Below, piece after piece: positions 1 to 7,822 of a stretch of DNA of 64,000 bases. The stretch's first letter is position 1. Every line of letters starts with the position of its first letter. The notes beneath the pieces were generated by a model. It made no database searches, was not told the origin of the DNA, and saw only the letters and a list, made by a program, of their open reading frames with translations. The position numbers and the translations under genes are program-made. Source of the stretch: Bacillota bacterium (GTDB lineage Bacteria > Bacillota > Clostridia > Christensenellales > CAG-138); contig JAEYSE010000020.1 of assembly GCA_023435025.1 (NCBI GenBank), positions 18,990 to 82,989 of the forward strand, in the 5' to 3' direction.

Positions 1-466
1 TGTGGAATATCCCGGTGGCTACCTTTTCAATATAGAGCCCGCCGTCCTGGTCTTTGCAGTGGATGACGTCCGCGTTGCGTATGCCCGATTCATATTCGCG
101 GGTGATTTTCTCAAGGAGTTCATTGGTGGAAATGTCATACGCATCGCATATCACGCCGGGATACTGCGCTTCGAAGCTCTCCTTCACCTGCACGCAGCGG
201 CTGGATATGGAATACAGCACGACTGTTCCTTCCTGCTTGGCAAGCTCATAAAGCTCGTCAACGGTTTGTGAACCGGTGGTAATCATGTTTTCTTCTGCCC
301 AGGTGGTGACCGCCGGCTCCGGGAGAGGCGTAGCCTCGGCTTCTACTGCAGGCGCTTCGGAGGGAGGGGCTTCCTGCTCGGTTTGCACGGGCTGCTGTGC
401 GCAACCGACACAGGATAGTATGAGCAACAACACGGTCAACAGTGAGATGATCGATCTGGTCTTCAT
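1..466 (-). CDS. ABC transporter substrate-binding lipoprotein, partial (C-terminus beyond left edge)
   Basis: Only the first 155 codons are in the window. The start is the ATG at 466, preceded by AAGGAGG. The N-terminus is a lipoprotein signal (MKTRS, hydrophobic run, CVGC with Cys22 as the lipidation residue), then a low-complexity Pro/Glu/Ala linker, then a domain beginning TVDELYELAKQEG and VVLYSISSR. That matches the N-terminus of the binding protein encoded at 7823-9127, so the two are paralogues. In this FbpA/AfuA/PotD-like class the protein captures a small solute outside the membrane and hands it to the permease. It follows its own permease (1684-3522) and ATPase (550-1677). The ligand cannot be read from the sequence. 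Confidence 0.85.
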   Translation of the reverse strand, partial: MKTRSIISLLTVLLLILSCVGCAQQPVQTEQEAPPSEAPAVEAEATPLPEPAVTTWAEENMITTGSQTVDELYELAKQEGTVVLYSISSRCVQVKESFEAQYPGVICDAYDISTNELLEKITREYESGIRNADVIHCKDQDGGLYIEKVATGIFH

Positions 467-549
467 AGTTCCTCCTTATTCTATTGTCTTGCCCGCCGAT
501 TCGTCCATCGGCAAACATTGCTTCATATGGAATCTCCGGCGGTCCTCCC

Positions 550-1677
550 CTATTCTGTAGCGGCGTATTTGAGCAGCTTGCCGGTTGCCTTGCTGTAAAC
601 GGTAATCATACGTTCGGGTATCTGGACTCCCACCTTCTGATCGCGTTCATAGCTGGTAATACCAATTGCCTTGGCCAATAGCACCGTTGCGCCAATCTGC
701 ACCTGGACCAACGTTTCCGACCCGGCGGGCTGGCAGGCGTATACGGACCCTAAAAACGCGGTGTTCTCCGTGTTCTTGGAAACCGCGATATGCTCTGGCC
801 GTATACCCAGTACGCAATCAAATTCGCCGGACTTCGGAAATTCGTTTCCGGTCAGGTCGCCTTGCTCAAACGCGAAGCTTCCAAGATCAGAGATCACGCG
901 GAGTTTGCCGCCATCATGCTGCGCCTTGGCCTGCACCGTATTGATGCGCGGGTTGCCTATAAAATCCGCTATCCGAAGATCTGCAGGGTTGCTGTAGACA
1001 TTGATTGGCGTGTCTACCTGAGCAAGCTCACCCTCAAAGAATATGGCGACACGGGTGCTCATGGTCAGTGCCTCAATTTGGTCATGGGTAACGTATATGA
1101 CTGTAGTGCCCAGCTCCTGGTGCAGGCGTTTGAGCTCGGAGCGCATATCGATGCGCAGCTTGGCATCCAGGTTAGAAAGCGGCTCGTCCAGCAGCAGGGT
1201 CTTCGGCTCGCTTACGATTGCGCGGGCAATCGCCACGCGCTGCTGCTGACCCCCGGAAAGCTCGCTCGGGTACCGGTTGACGTATTCGCCGATCTGTAAG
1301 CGCTCCAGCGCGTTTCCCACGCGCCGCTTGATCTCATCCTTTGGCACTTTTTTAATGCAAAGACCAAACGCAACATTGTCGAACACCGTCATATGCGGCC
1401 ACAAAGCGTAGGATTGGAACACCAGATTCAGCCCTCGTTTGGACGGCGCTTCAAAGAACAGCTCTTCGGTGTTCACGACCTCGCGGCCGTCCATATGGAT
1501 TTTGCCTCTTTGCGGGCGCTCAAGGCCCGACACCACGCGCAGCGTGGTGGTCTTCCCGCAGCCTGAGGGGCCAAGCAGCGTCATGAACTCGCCGTCCTCA
1601 ATCGTAAGATCCAGGCTTTTCAATACGTGGTTGCTTCCGTAATATTTGTCAATGCCCTGTAATACGATTTTGCTCAT
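550..1677 (-). CDS. ABC importer ATPase, PotA/FbpC type (system 1)
   Basis: Nucleotide-binding subunit (375 aa) of an importer. Walker A GPSGCGKTT lies near residue 36, followed by the Q-loop (VFQSYALWPHM), signature LSGGQQQR, Walker B LLLDEP, D-loop SNLDAK and switch histidine THD. A C-terminal TOBE-type extension (about residues 235-375) includes FDCVLGIRPEHI, as in PotA, UgpC and FbpC. The start ATG at 1677 lies 6 nt after the permease stop, with GGGAGG in the permease tail as ribosome binding site. It is very similar to the ATPase at 9162-10280, which indicates duplication of a whole transporter. It powers the permease at 1684-3522 from the cytoplasm. Confidence 0.93.
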   Translation of the reverse strand: MSKIVLQGIDKYYGSNHVLKSLDLTIEDGEFMTLLGPSGCGKTTTLRVVSGLERPQRGKIHMDGREVVNTEELFFEAPSKRGLNLVFQSYALWPHMTVFDNVAFGLCIKKVPKDEIKRRVGNALERLQIGEYVNRYPSELSGGQQQRVAIARAIVSEPKTLLLDEPLSNLDAKLRIDMRSELKRLHQELGTTVIYVTHDQIEALTMSTRVAIFFEGELAQVDTPINVYSNPADLRIADFIGNPRINTVQAKAQHDGGKLRVISDLGSFAFEQGDLTGNEFPKSGEFDCVLGIRPEHIAVSKNTENTAFLGSVYACQPAGSETLVQVQIGATVLLAKAIGITSYERDQKVGVQIPERMITVYSKATGKLLKYAATE

Positions 1678-1683
1678 TGTCCG

Positions 1684-3522
1684 TTAACCTCCCATACCTT
1701 TGGCGATATCCGCGTTACCAAACCGATTGGTCAGCCAATATACAAACAACACGATGAGGAACATGCACACCGCCACGACGTTGGAGTAAGGCTCCATATT
1801 GCTGTTGGAGTACGAGAACGCCATGTACGGCAGCGTGGCCAGCTTGGGCGTTACAATCAATATAATCAGGTCGAGTTCCTTCATGATGCTGATGAATATC
1901 AGCATAAAGCCCGAAATAAACCCTGCCTTGGACAGCGGCAACACAATACGCCCCATGCGTTTGCCAAAGCCCGCGCCTTCTATGGAGGCCGCCTCCTCAA
2001 GCTCCATACCGATCTGCATCATGTTGGCGGTACCCGCGCGGCTTGAGAAAGGCAGGTGTTTGACCACCGAGACCAGCACCATCAGCGCGAATGTGCCGTA
2101 GAGCGAGGGTATCAAAAGTTGAGGCTTCGAGAACATGGAAAGGTAAATCGCGCCGAATGCGATCGAAGGGATCAGGTAGGGCACGAATACCAGCTGCTCC
2201 ACCAGGCGGCCGGATATTTTACCTCGGCCACGGGATGTGATATAACCGATCAACTGCCCGCACAGCGTTCCGATTACGGACGTCACGACCACCAGCTTGA
2301 GCGTATTCCATACATTGGTCCAGAACCGCGGGTTCGCGAACACGCCCGGTTCTCCTTCAAATACCTCTGGTAACTGGTGTGCAGCCCCGGCCCAGTAATG
2401 GAGTGAAAAATTACTCCACGCGTAGACGCCCGGCTTGAGCATAAACGTATCGACCATCAGTATCATGAGCGGCCCGATTACTGCGACGCAAACAAACAGG
2501 ACCAAGAGTATTAACAGAACCGGCTTTGCGGCGCCCAGCGAAATCAGCGTATGGCGCCCGCCTTTGCCGCCGATCGTAGCGTAACTTTTCCGCGCGCCGA
2601 TTGCCCGCTGGTTTAAATACACGTTGAGCGCGGCGATGGTAATCAATATCATGGCAATGGCGAAGCCGGTGGTGGTATTTTGCTGTTTGACGGTGGAATA
2701 GAGCATGGTGGAAATGGTGTAGTAATTTACCTTCATGCCGAGGAAAGCCGGTACGCCGAATGTACCCATGGATTTGGAGAATGTGAGTATGAACGCGGAA
2801 AGTATGGCAGGCAATACAAGCGGCAGCGTAATCCTTTTTAATATTTGAAACTTGCCCGCTCCCGCAATTTCGCCCATTTCCTCAAGCTCACTGTTGATGG
2901 ACCCAAGCGCAGCCGATACCAGCAGGTAGGCATACGCGTAATAGTGGACGGTCAGCACGATAATGATCGGTATGGGTCCATAGGCCAGCCAGTCCGGCGT
3001 ATCAATGCCTAAAGACGCCAGAAAGCCCATCGATCCGCCCACACGCGCGTTTTTGAACACCGCCATCCATGCCATGGATTTGCACCAGGAAGGCAGCATG
3101 TATGGAACGATGATCGCGAGCGAAAAAAACTTCTTGAATGGAAGATCGGAGCGCACCATCAGCCACGCGATGCCCGCGCCCAAGCCGATGCTCAGCACGG
3201 ATACCGTAATGGCAATCACCAGCGAGTTTACTAGCGGCTTGTACAAAAGCGAGTTGCTGACCTCTGTGAACAACAGGCGGTTCCAGTAAAACAGCGTGAA
3301 GTCTCCGACTTGCGCGCCGGGAATACGGCGAAGATCCTTGTTTGCTGCCTGGAATGTGGTGGAGATCATCTCCAGCAGCGGCACCACAATCAAATACGCC
3401 AGCAGTACAATGGCGACGATTACGATAATGTTGTACGGATTGGTAAACGTATTGATTAAGCCGTTCTTAAATCGTCTGCTTCGTGAAAACCCAAGTGATC
3501 GCGGGACAGATTCGGGCCTCAT
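1684..3522 (-). CDS. ABC importer fused permease, FbpB/AfuB type (system 1)
   Basis: A 612-residue permease made of two fused transmembrane domains, about 12 helices, as in FbpB/AfuB. Each half ends with an EAA loop: the first around ELEEMGEIAGAGKFQILKRI and the second around ELEEAASIEGAGFGKRMGRI. These loops contact the ATPase. I place the start at the ATG at 3522 because AAGGAGG stands 7 nt upstream; an in-frame start further upstream would add 33 residues with no membrane or signal character. It lies 105 nt after the EEP-fold gene and 6 nt before the ATPase. Its closest relative in the window is the permease at 10326-12152. The substrate is unknown; the family includes iron(III), 2-aminoethylphosphonate and hexose-phosphate importers. 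Confidence 0.92.
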   Translation of the reverse strand: MRPESVPRSLGFSRSRRFKNGLINTFTNPYNIIVIVAIVLLAYLIVVPLLEMISTTFQAANKDLRRIPGAQVGDFTLFYWNRLLFTEVSNSLLYKPLVNSLVIAITVSVLSIGLGAGIAWLMVRSDLPFKKFFSLAIIVPYMLPSWCKSMAWMAVFKNARVGGSMGFLASLGIDTPDWLAYGPIPIIIVLTVHYYAYAYLLVSAALGSINSELEEMGEIAGAGKFQILKRITLPLVLPAILSAFILTFSKSMGTFGVPAFLGMKVNYYTISTMLYSTVKQQNTTTGFAIAMILITIAALNVYLNQRAIGARKSYATIGGKGGRHTLISLGAAKPVLLILLVLFVCVAVIGPLMILMVDTFMLKPGVYAWSNFSLHYWAGAAHQLPEVFEGEPGVFANPRFWTNVWNTLKLVVVTSVIGTLCGQLIGYITSRGRGKISGRLVEQLVFVPYLIPSIAFGAIYLSMFSKPQLLIPSLYGTFALMVLVSVVKHLPFSSRAGTANMMQIGMELEEAASIEGAGFGKRMGRIVLPLSKAGFISGFMLIFISIMKELDLIILIVTPKLATLPYMAFSYSNSNMEPYSNVVAVCMFLIVLFVYWLTNRFGNADIAKGMGG

Positions 3523-3627
3523 TTGCTCCTCCTTAACATGTACTGGTTGGCTTTGCGAAATTACAAAAGAGACATTTTGGCTGAATTGTGCGCTTAAAGG
3601 TGTGTTTGGCCGCAACGCCAAGAAATG

Positions 3628-4668
3628 CTACAGGCGACAGGTTACTACCACTGCGTCGTGGTCGGAAAGTTCCTGGCCGTCGTATATGGAAAGCTCCTTC
3701 GGCTGTCCGGATAGTTCCGTGTGCTTGAATACTGTCTCCACCCGCAGGGGGTTGGAGCAGGTAAGCCCTTTCTGGAAGAACCAGTCCAAATTCAGGCGGA
3801 CGGTGGAGCCGTCGGGCATAGGCTTTCTTCTTGTGGTTTTGTTCATCAGGTTACAATCCGTATACGAATACCCGAATTCTTCCGCGCAGCGCATCAAAGG
3901 CTCCAGCGTCGGGATAATCGCCAAGCGGCGGTCTTGCTCCTCCTCGTTGTGGTAGAACACATTCATGCTGCCCAACGTATCCCCGTTTACGGTATTGGTG
4001 TTCATATCGCCGCCTACCAGTATTGGGATATTGCCGAAATGCTCGTCGGCGCATTCCAAAAGGTAGCGAAGTTGCCGCTCGCGTTCTTCCGGCGTTGCCC
4101 GGTTCTCAAGATGCACGCAAACGAGGCCTATGCGCCTCCCTGCAGCTTCTATTTCCGCCAATATCGCAACCCGCGTCCCCAGGCGGCAGTCATTTTCGCG
4201 GTAAAACCAATCGTACATAATGGGAAGATGCACAAGCTTTGCGTTATGCAAGGGGTATTTTGATAATATGGCATTGCCGTGCCAGCCCAGCGTGTTGCCG
4301 CCCTGGCCCGCCTTGGCGGTAATAAATTCAATGCCGTAGGCATAATTCATGCCGAGCGCTTCCGCGATATCCCGCGTGACATGCTTGTTGTTTGAGCGCG
4401 CCATGCCGTAATCAAGCTCGTTGGCAAGTATGATGTCCGCGTTGCAAAGGTCTGGATGCAGCTGCAAGTAGGGCATGATTTTTTCGGGGCGCGTGCCGCA
4501 TTCCATGTTAAATACCGTTGCGATAAAGGAGGGATCTTCCTTTTTTGCATACGAATTGTTCACTTCAACGCTGAACAATTCCGGTATCCCGGAGATTGCC
4601 TTTAGATGCGGCATCTGGCTCATATTGCTGATTGCGTCCTGTATTCTTTTTAAGTAGTTCTCGGACAT
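3628..4668 (-). CDS. Endonuclease/exonuclease/phosphatase (EEP) fold hydrolase
   Basis: 346 aa. EEP-fold signatures are present: the metal-binding Glu in ILANELDYG, the WHGNAILSKYPL strand, the Asp/Asn pair in VGGDMNTNT and the terminal SDHDAVVV. The fold cleaves phosphodiester or phosphomonoester bonds with Mg2+, and its members include nucleases, inositol phosphatases and sphingomyelinases. There is no signal peptide, so it should act in the cytoplasm. Start ATG at 4668 with GGGAGGAAAGAC in front. It sits inside the transporter operon between the MBL-fold gene and permease 1, which suggests it works on the imported compound rather than on DNA. The substrate is inference only. Confidence 0.8.
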   Translation of the reverse strand: MSENYLKRIQDAISNMSQMPHLKAISGIPELFSVEVNNSYAKKEDPSFIATVFNMECGTRPEKIMPYLQLHPDLCNADIILANELDYGMARSNNKHVTRDIAEALGMNYAYGIEFITAKAGQGGNTLGWHGNAILSKYPLHNAKLVHLPIMYDWFYRENDCRLGTRVAILAEIEAAGRRIGLVCVHLENRATPEERERQLRYLLECADEHFGNIPILVGGDMNTNTVNGDTLGSMNVFYHNEEEQDRRLAIIPTLEPLMRCAEEFGYSYTDCNLMNKTTRRKPMPDGSTVRLNLDWFFQKGLTCSNPLRVETVFKHTELSGQPKELSIYDGQELSDHDAVVVTCRL

Positions 4669-4693
4669 GTCTTTCCTCCCAGTGACAAAATAA

Positions 4694-5617
4694 TTATTCG
4701 ATCACAAAACGAACCCTGGAATGATACTGAGCCTCTAACCCCAATATGGAAACCGCATCTGTAAACTGAATGCAACCGGCATATTGCTGTAACAACGCGA
4801 TCGCCTCGGCGGACGGGCGGTTGTCCCCCCGGTCATTGGAAACAGAGACTACGGCGTGTTCGGGTCGAAGCTTTTTGAGAAGCTCTTCGGTCAGGGCACC
4901 CCCGCAGGCGTGATGCGGAACTTTCAGGATATAGCAGGGGTCGTTTTGCTCATAATCCCAAAATTCACTGTAAACGTCTGCAGGCAGCACGATATCCCGT
5001 CCATGATAGGAAAGGCGCAGACGAATACCTGTGATGTTGGTGAACCGCCCCACAAAATCCAGTTCAAAGCGGTCCGGCCTTCCCAACAGGGCGTCATCCA
5101 GCACGCGCCTCTGGCGGGCATAGAGATACTGCTGCTGGCAGGAGATGTCGGTAAAAAGCCCGGGCGTCAGGCAATACCCTTTCCGGCTTTCGTGTACCTC
5201 CTTGAGCCTGCACCCGCACGCCTGAAGCGGTTGCACCGCATCGAGCAGCATGTTGAGCGTATGACATACGCTCTTCGCAGTCTTGGAGTAATCATCCCCC
5301 GGCTTCAGGCGAACGGAGCGCAAGTCGGGGGTCGGCAGGTAAGGCGTCCAAAGCTCATCGATTTCGGCCTGATTGAAAAGCTTCTCCATGCCGCCGATGT
5401 GATCGCGGTGCAGATGCGTCAATACCAGCAGATCGATATGCGAAACGCCTTCTTCGCGCAGATACGTGGCTGCATCGATCCGCCTGGAGTTTGGCTGAAC
5501 GCTGCCGGGCGTAGTATCCCCGCAGTCCACCAGCATACAGAAATGAGAGGAATCCTCTTGCTCCCGGATGAGTATGGCGTCCCCATACCCAATGTTGATA
5601 AAATCGATCGTCAGCAT
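4694..5617 (-). CDS. MBL-fold hydrolase, ComEC/Rec2 C-terminal-like, cytoplasmic (copy 1)
   Basis: 307 aa. The metallo-beta-lactamase motif LTHLHRDHIGG (HxHxDH) is at about residues 66-76; further ligands lie in VLPADV and in VPHHACGG near the C-terminus. The layout is that of the hydrolase domain at the end of ComEC, but with no membrane or competence domain and no signal peptide. The opening (FINIGYGDAILI) matches the paralogue at 40838-41788 (INVGYGDAIFL). Both paralogues sit beside a solute importer, so a role in processing or sensing the imported solute is plausible. ComEC-like stand-alone proteins are usually of unknown substrate. Confidence 0.8.
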   Translation of the reverse strand: MLTIDFINIGYGDAILIREQEDSSHFCMLVDCGDTTPGSVQPNSRRIDAATYLREEGVSHIDLLVLTHLHRDHIGGMEKLFNQAEIDELWTPYLPTPDLRSVRLKPGDDYSKTAKSVCHTLNMLLDAVQPLQACGCRLKEVHESRKGYCLTPGLFTDISCQQQYLYARQRRVLDDALLGRPDRFELDFVGRFTNITGIRLRLSYHGRDIVLPADVYSEFWDYEQNDPCYILKVPHHACGGALTEELLKKLRPEHAVVSVSNDRGDNRPSAEAIALLQQYAGCIQFTDAVSILGLEAQYHSRVRFVIE

Positions 5618-5647
5618 AAGTTCCTTTGTATTGCTTGAAATCCGGTA

Positions 5648-6460
5648 CTATCCGGCTTGGTCCGTATAGGTACCGCGGCAGAACATCCGGGGCGCAAGCA
5701 GCAGCGTTTCCCGCTCTGCGCCTTGGCACAGGCGTTCCATCAAAGACACTGCATGGGTCTCAAGCGCAAAGCGGCCGCATCCCACGCTGGTCAGCTTGTA
5801 TTTGGACAACGATGCGAGCGAAACATCCCCGAACCCAAGAAGCGCGATGTCCCTGCCCGGCCGCAATTCCCGCTCCACAATCGCCTGCCATGCGCCAAAG
5901 GCGGTAAAATCATCCTGGGCGGCAATCACCGTGGGCATGCCTCCATCCAGAAGGCTGCGTGTCGCGCAGTAGCTATCCTGCAGTGAGTTTCCCGCAACCG
6001 CAACCGTATGGACGGCGCTGCAGGGGATGCCGCTTTTTTGCGCCCCCAGCAAAAAGCCTTTGAGAAGTTCATCATGGCAGGATGTGGGGTGAAACAGGAA
6101 CACAAGTTTTCTGTGCCCGTTTTTCATCAGGCGTTCCGCGGCCAAAGTGCCTGCTTTTTTCTCATCCATAGAAACAAAACTTATGGATGCGTGCGAGGCG
6201 TTTTGGCCAACAAATACGACGGGAACGCGCAATCCTTCATACAATGCCTTGCTTTGCGCCTGTACCGGCATGGCGAAGATGCCTGAGACATTCGCCGCAA
6301 TCAGCCCGTTTAGGAACCGGGCCTCATTTTTAAAATCCCCCTGCGCGTTACAAATCAGCAGGCAGTCCCCCCGCCTCTCCAGTTCACGCGCAATGTTTTC
6401 AGCGGTTTCCGGATAAAACGGGTTGATGTCGTCCGGAATGATCATGCCATATTGCTTCAT
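5648..6460 (-). CDS. LacI/GalR-type ligand-binding domain without the HTH domain
   Basis: 270 aa. The protein starts directly at the effector domain (MKQYGMIIPDDINPFYPE, equivalent to about residue 60 of a LacI protein) and runs to the normal C-terminal end (APRMFCRGTY). Internal landmarks such as VPVVFVGQN, DEKKAGTLAAERLMKNGHRK and VIAAQDDFTAFGAWQA are in family order. No helix-turn-helix, hinge or signal peptide is present, so it should be a cytoplasmic sensor or dimerisation partner that cannot bind DNA alone. Its ATG overlaps the stop of the upstream HAD gene (ATGA), so the missing HTH is not a recent frameshift within this frame. It may pair with the LacI protein at 18737-19744; this is inference. 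Confidence 0.75.
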   Translation of the reverse strand: MKQYGMIIPDDINPFYPETAENIARELERRGDCLLICNAQGDFKNEARFLNGLIAANVSGIFAMPVQAQSKALYEGLRVPVVFVGQNASHASISFVSMDEKKAGTLAAERLMKNGHRKLVFLFHPTSCHDELLKGFLLGAQKSGIPCSAVHTVAVAGNSLQDSYCATRSLLDGGMPTVIAAQDDFTAFGAWQAIVERELRPGRDIALLGFGDVSLASLSKYKLTSVGCGRFALETHAVSLMERLCQGAERETLLLAPRMFCRGTYTDQAG

Positions 6461-7221
6461 GCCGTCTTGTTTTCCGCCTCGCGCAGCATTTTCAATATGG
6501 GATATACGTCGTAAATCTCGTTGAGCCTGTAGTCCGGCTGAACGCCGTCCGTACGGGCGTCCCGGTCCGCGGTAAGGAACGAGTCGATTTGCAGCGTAAG
6601 GCCAAACCCGGCGTTTTTGGCGCCTATGACGTCCCGGGATATGGTATCCCCGACATAGGCGCAGTTCTCGGCTTTTGCGCGCATCTGATGAAGCGCTATC
6701 AAGAATATATTGGAGTTGGGCTTGCGGTAGCCAACTACGCTCGAAAGCGTGACGTCCTCAAAATAAGAGCGAATTCCGTATTCCTCCAGCGTCTCGAACA
6801 CCTGAAACATGCTGGCGGTGTTGCTGATAACGCCCATCCGCATTCCCATTTCCCGCAGGCCTTCGAGCATTTCCTTTACGCCCGGGCGCATTTTGCGCGT
6901 ATAATATGTGATTTCCCACATATAGGCCAGTTCCTCGGAAATGGAAGCCAGTTTCTTCTTATCCACAGGTAAAAAGGGCAAAGCGTATTCCGGCCAGATC
7001 TGATCGGGTTTTAACTCGACACATGTTTGTTCGCCTAGGATTTTATACCGCTTCATGCCGGCAGATACTTCCGCCCAAAGCGCCGCATCGTCCATAGACA
7101 GGCAGATGTCATACTTTTGAAGGATACGGCGTATCCCCTTTGCGGTTTCCGCCATCGTTTTTTCGTCGCTGTAGATTTCCTCGAGCGTACCGCCCATGTC
7201 GAACAAGACAGTATCGATCAT
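6457..7221 (-). CDS. HAD-superfamily hydrolase
   Basis: 254 aa. Motif I is LFDMGGTL (residues 5-12): the nucleophile Asp is present but the usual second Asp of DxD is Gly. Motif II is ISNT, motif III VGYRKPN (Lys), motif IV YVGDTISRD. The helical cap lies between motifs I and II, as in class C1 HADs. Likely a phosphomonoesterase for a small phosphorylated metabolite. Start ATG at 7221 after AAAGGAG. It overlaps the next gene by 4 nt, indicating translational coupling. It is one of five HAD paralogues in the first 24 kb. Confidence 0.85.
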   Translation of the reverse strand: MIDTVLFDMGGTLEEIYSDEKTMAETAKGIRRILQKYDICLSMDDAALWAEVSAGMKRYKILGEQTCVELKPDQIWPEYALPFLPVDKKKLASISEELAYMWEITYYTRKMRPGVKEMLEGLREMGMRMGVISNTASMFQVFETLEEYGIRSYFEDVTLSSVVGYRKPNSNIFLIALHQMRAKAENCAYVGDTISRDVIGAKNAGFGLTLQIDSFLTADRDARTDGVQPDYRLNEIYDVYPILKMLREAENKTA

Positions 7222-7262
7222 ACATACTCCTTTAAAAGCCGTTGTCCGGCTAACTTACATAC

Positions 7263-7745
7263 TCAATGCTTCTTTTTGTACTTTACGTACAGAAGCGTGG
7301 ATACTGCGCCGCCAATCACAAGAGGCGGCAGCACAACCATGGAAAAGAGGCCTAAGAAAGTGGGCATTTCATTTTGCGTAAGGCTTACTGCAATCCCTAT
7401 GCCTCCCACAAGTGCGTAAAACAGCAAGAAGAGATAGGCGCCGGGTACGAGCCTTTTCTCCTTGACCACAAAATGTAACGAACAGCACAGCGCGGTTCCC
7501 GCGATTGCGGGAAGAACGCTTTCAAGGAACGTGGTGAATTTCGTCCCGATACGCGGCAGGAAGAACGCGTCGATCGGGTCAATGAGCATCAGGTACGAAA
7601 GCAGGTATATTGCAACGAACAGAATGCTCAGCGAGAAGGAGTAAATAAGCAGCGTGCTTTTTACCCTGCCGTTTTCGGTAAACAGAAATATGCTCCAGAA
7701 CTTATCGGCCTTTGTCTGTTTCCGGACTGCCTTTGCCTGATCCAT
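7263..7745 (-). CDS. Small integral membrane protein, four predicted helices
   Basis: 160 aa from the ATG at 7745, preceded by AGGAAG at a suitable distance; an upstream in-frame start would fall inside the hairpin at 7767-7793. Hydrophobic segments lie at about residues 28-55, 70-95, 100-125 and 132-155, with a basic cytoplasmic-type N-terminus and a KYKKKH tail. I do not recognise the family. It lies between the binding protein of system 2 and a HAD gene in the same operon, so it may be an accessory membrane component of the importer or a separate small transporter subunit. No catalytic motif is visible. Confidence 0.65.
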   Translation of the reverse strand: MDQAKAVRKQTKADKFWSIFLFTENGRVKSTLLIYSFSLSILFVAIYLLSYLMLIDPIDAFFLPRIGTKFTTFLESVLPAIAGTALCCSLHFVVKEKRLVPGAYLFLLFYALVGGIGIAVSLTQNEMPTFLGLFSMVVLPPLVIGGAVSTLLYVKYKKKH

Positions 7746-7766
7746 GGATTTCAATCTTCCTTTTGA

Positions 7767-7793
7767 ATGCGGGCGGGCAGTGCCCGCCCGCAT
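7767..7793 (-). repeat. Perfect 13-1-13 inverted repeat after the binding-protein gene
   Basis: ATGCGGGCGGGCA, one base, then its exact complement. It lies in the gap between the binding-protein gene (stop 7823) and the membrane-protein gene (start 7745). On the transcribed strand the hairpin is not followed by a T run (TCAAAAGG follows), so it should not be a classic terminator in the operon direction. A T7 run does follow it on the plus strand. Likely an RNA stability or processing hairpin. Confidence 0.7.
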
Positions 7794-7822
7794 CCGGTTT
7801 TTTTAGTTCTATGGTTGCGCTC

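Noticed and set aside
495..512. Small hairpin GCCGAT/ATCGGC between ATPase 1 and binding protein 1
   Set aside because: Six base pairs only and much weaker than the hairpins after the binding-protein genes; it may be chance.
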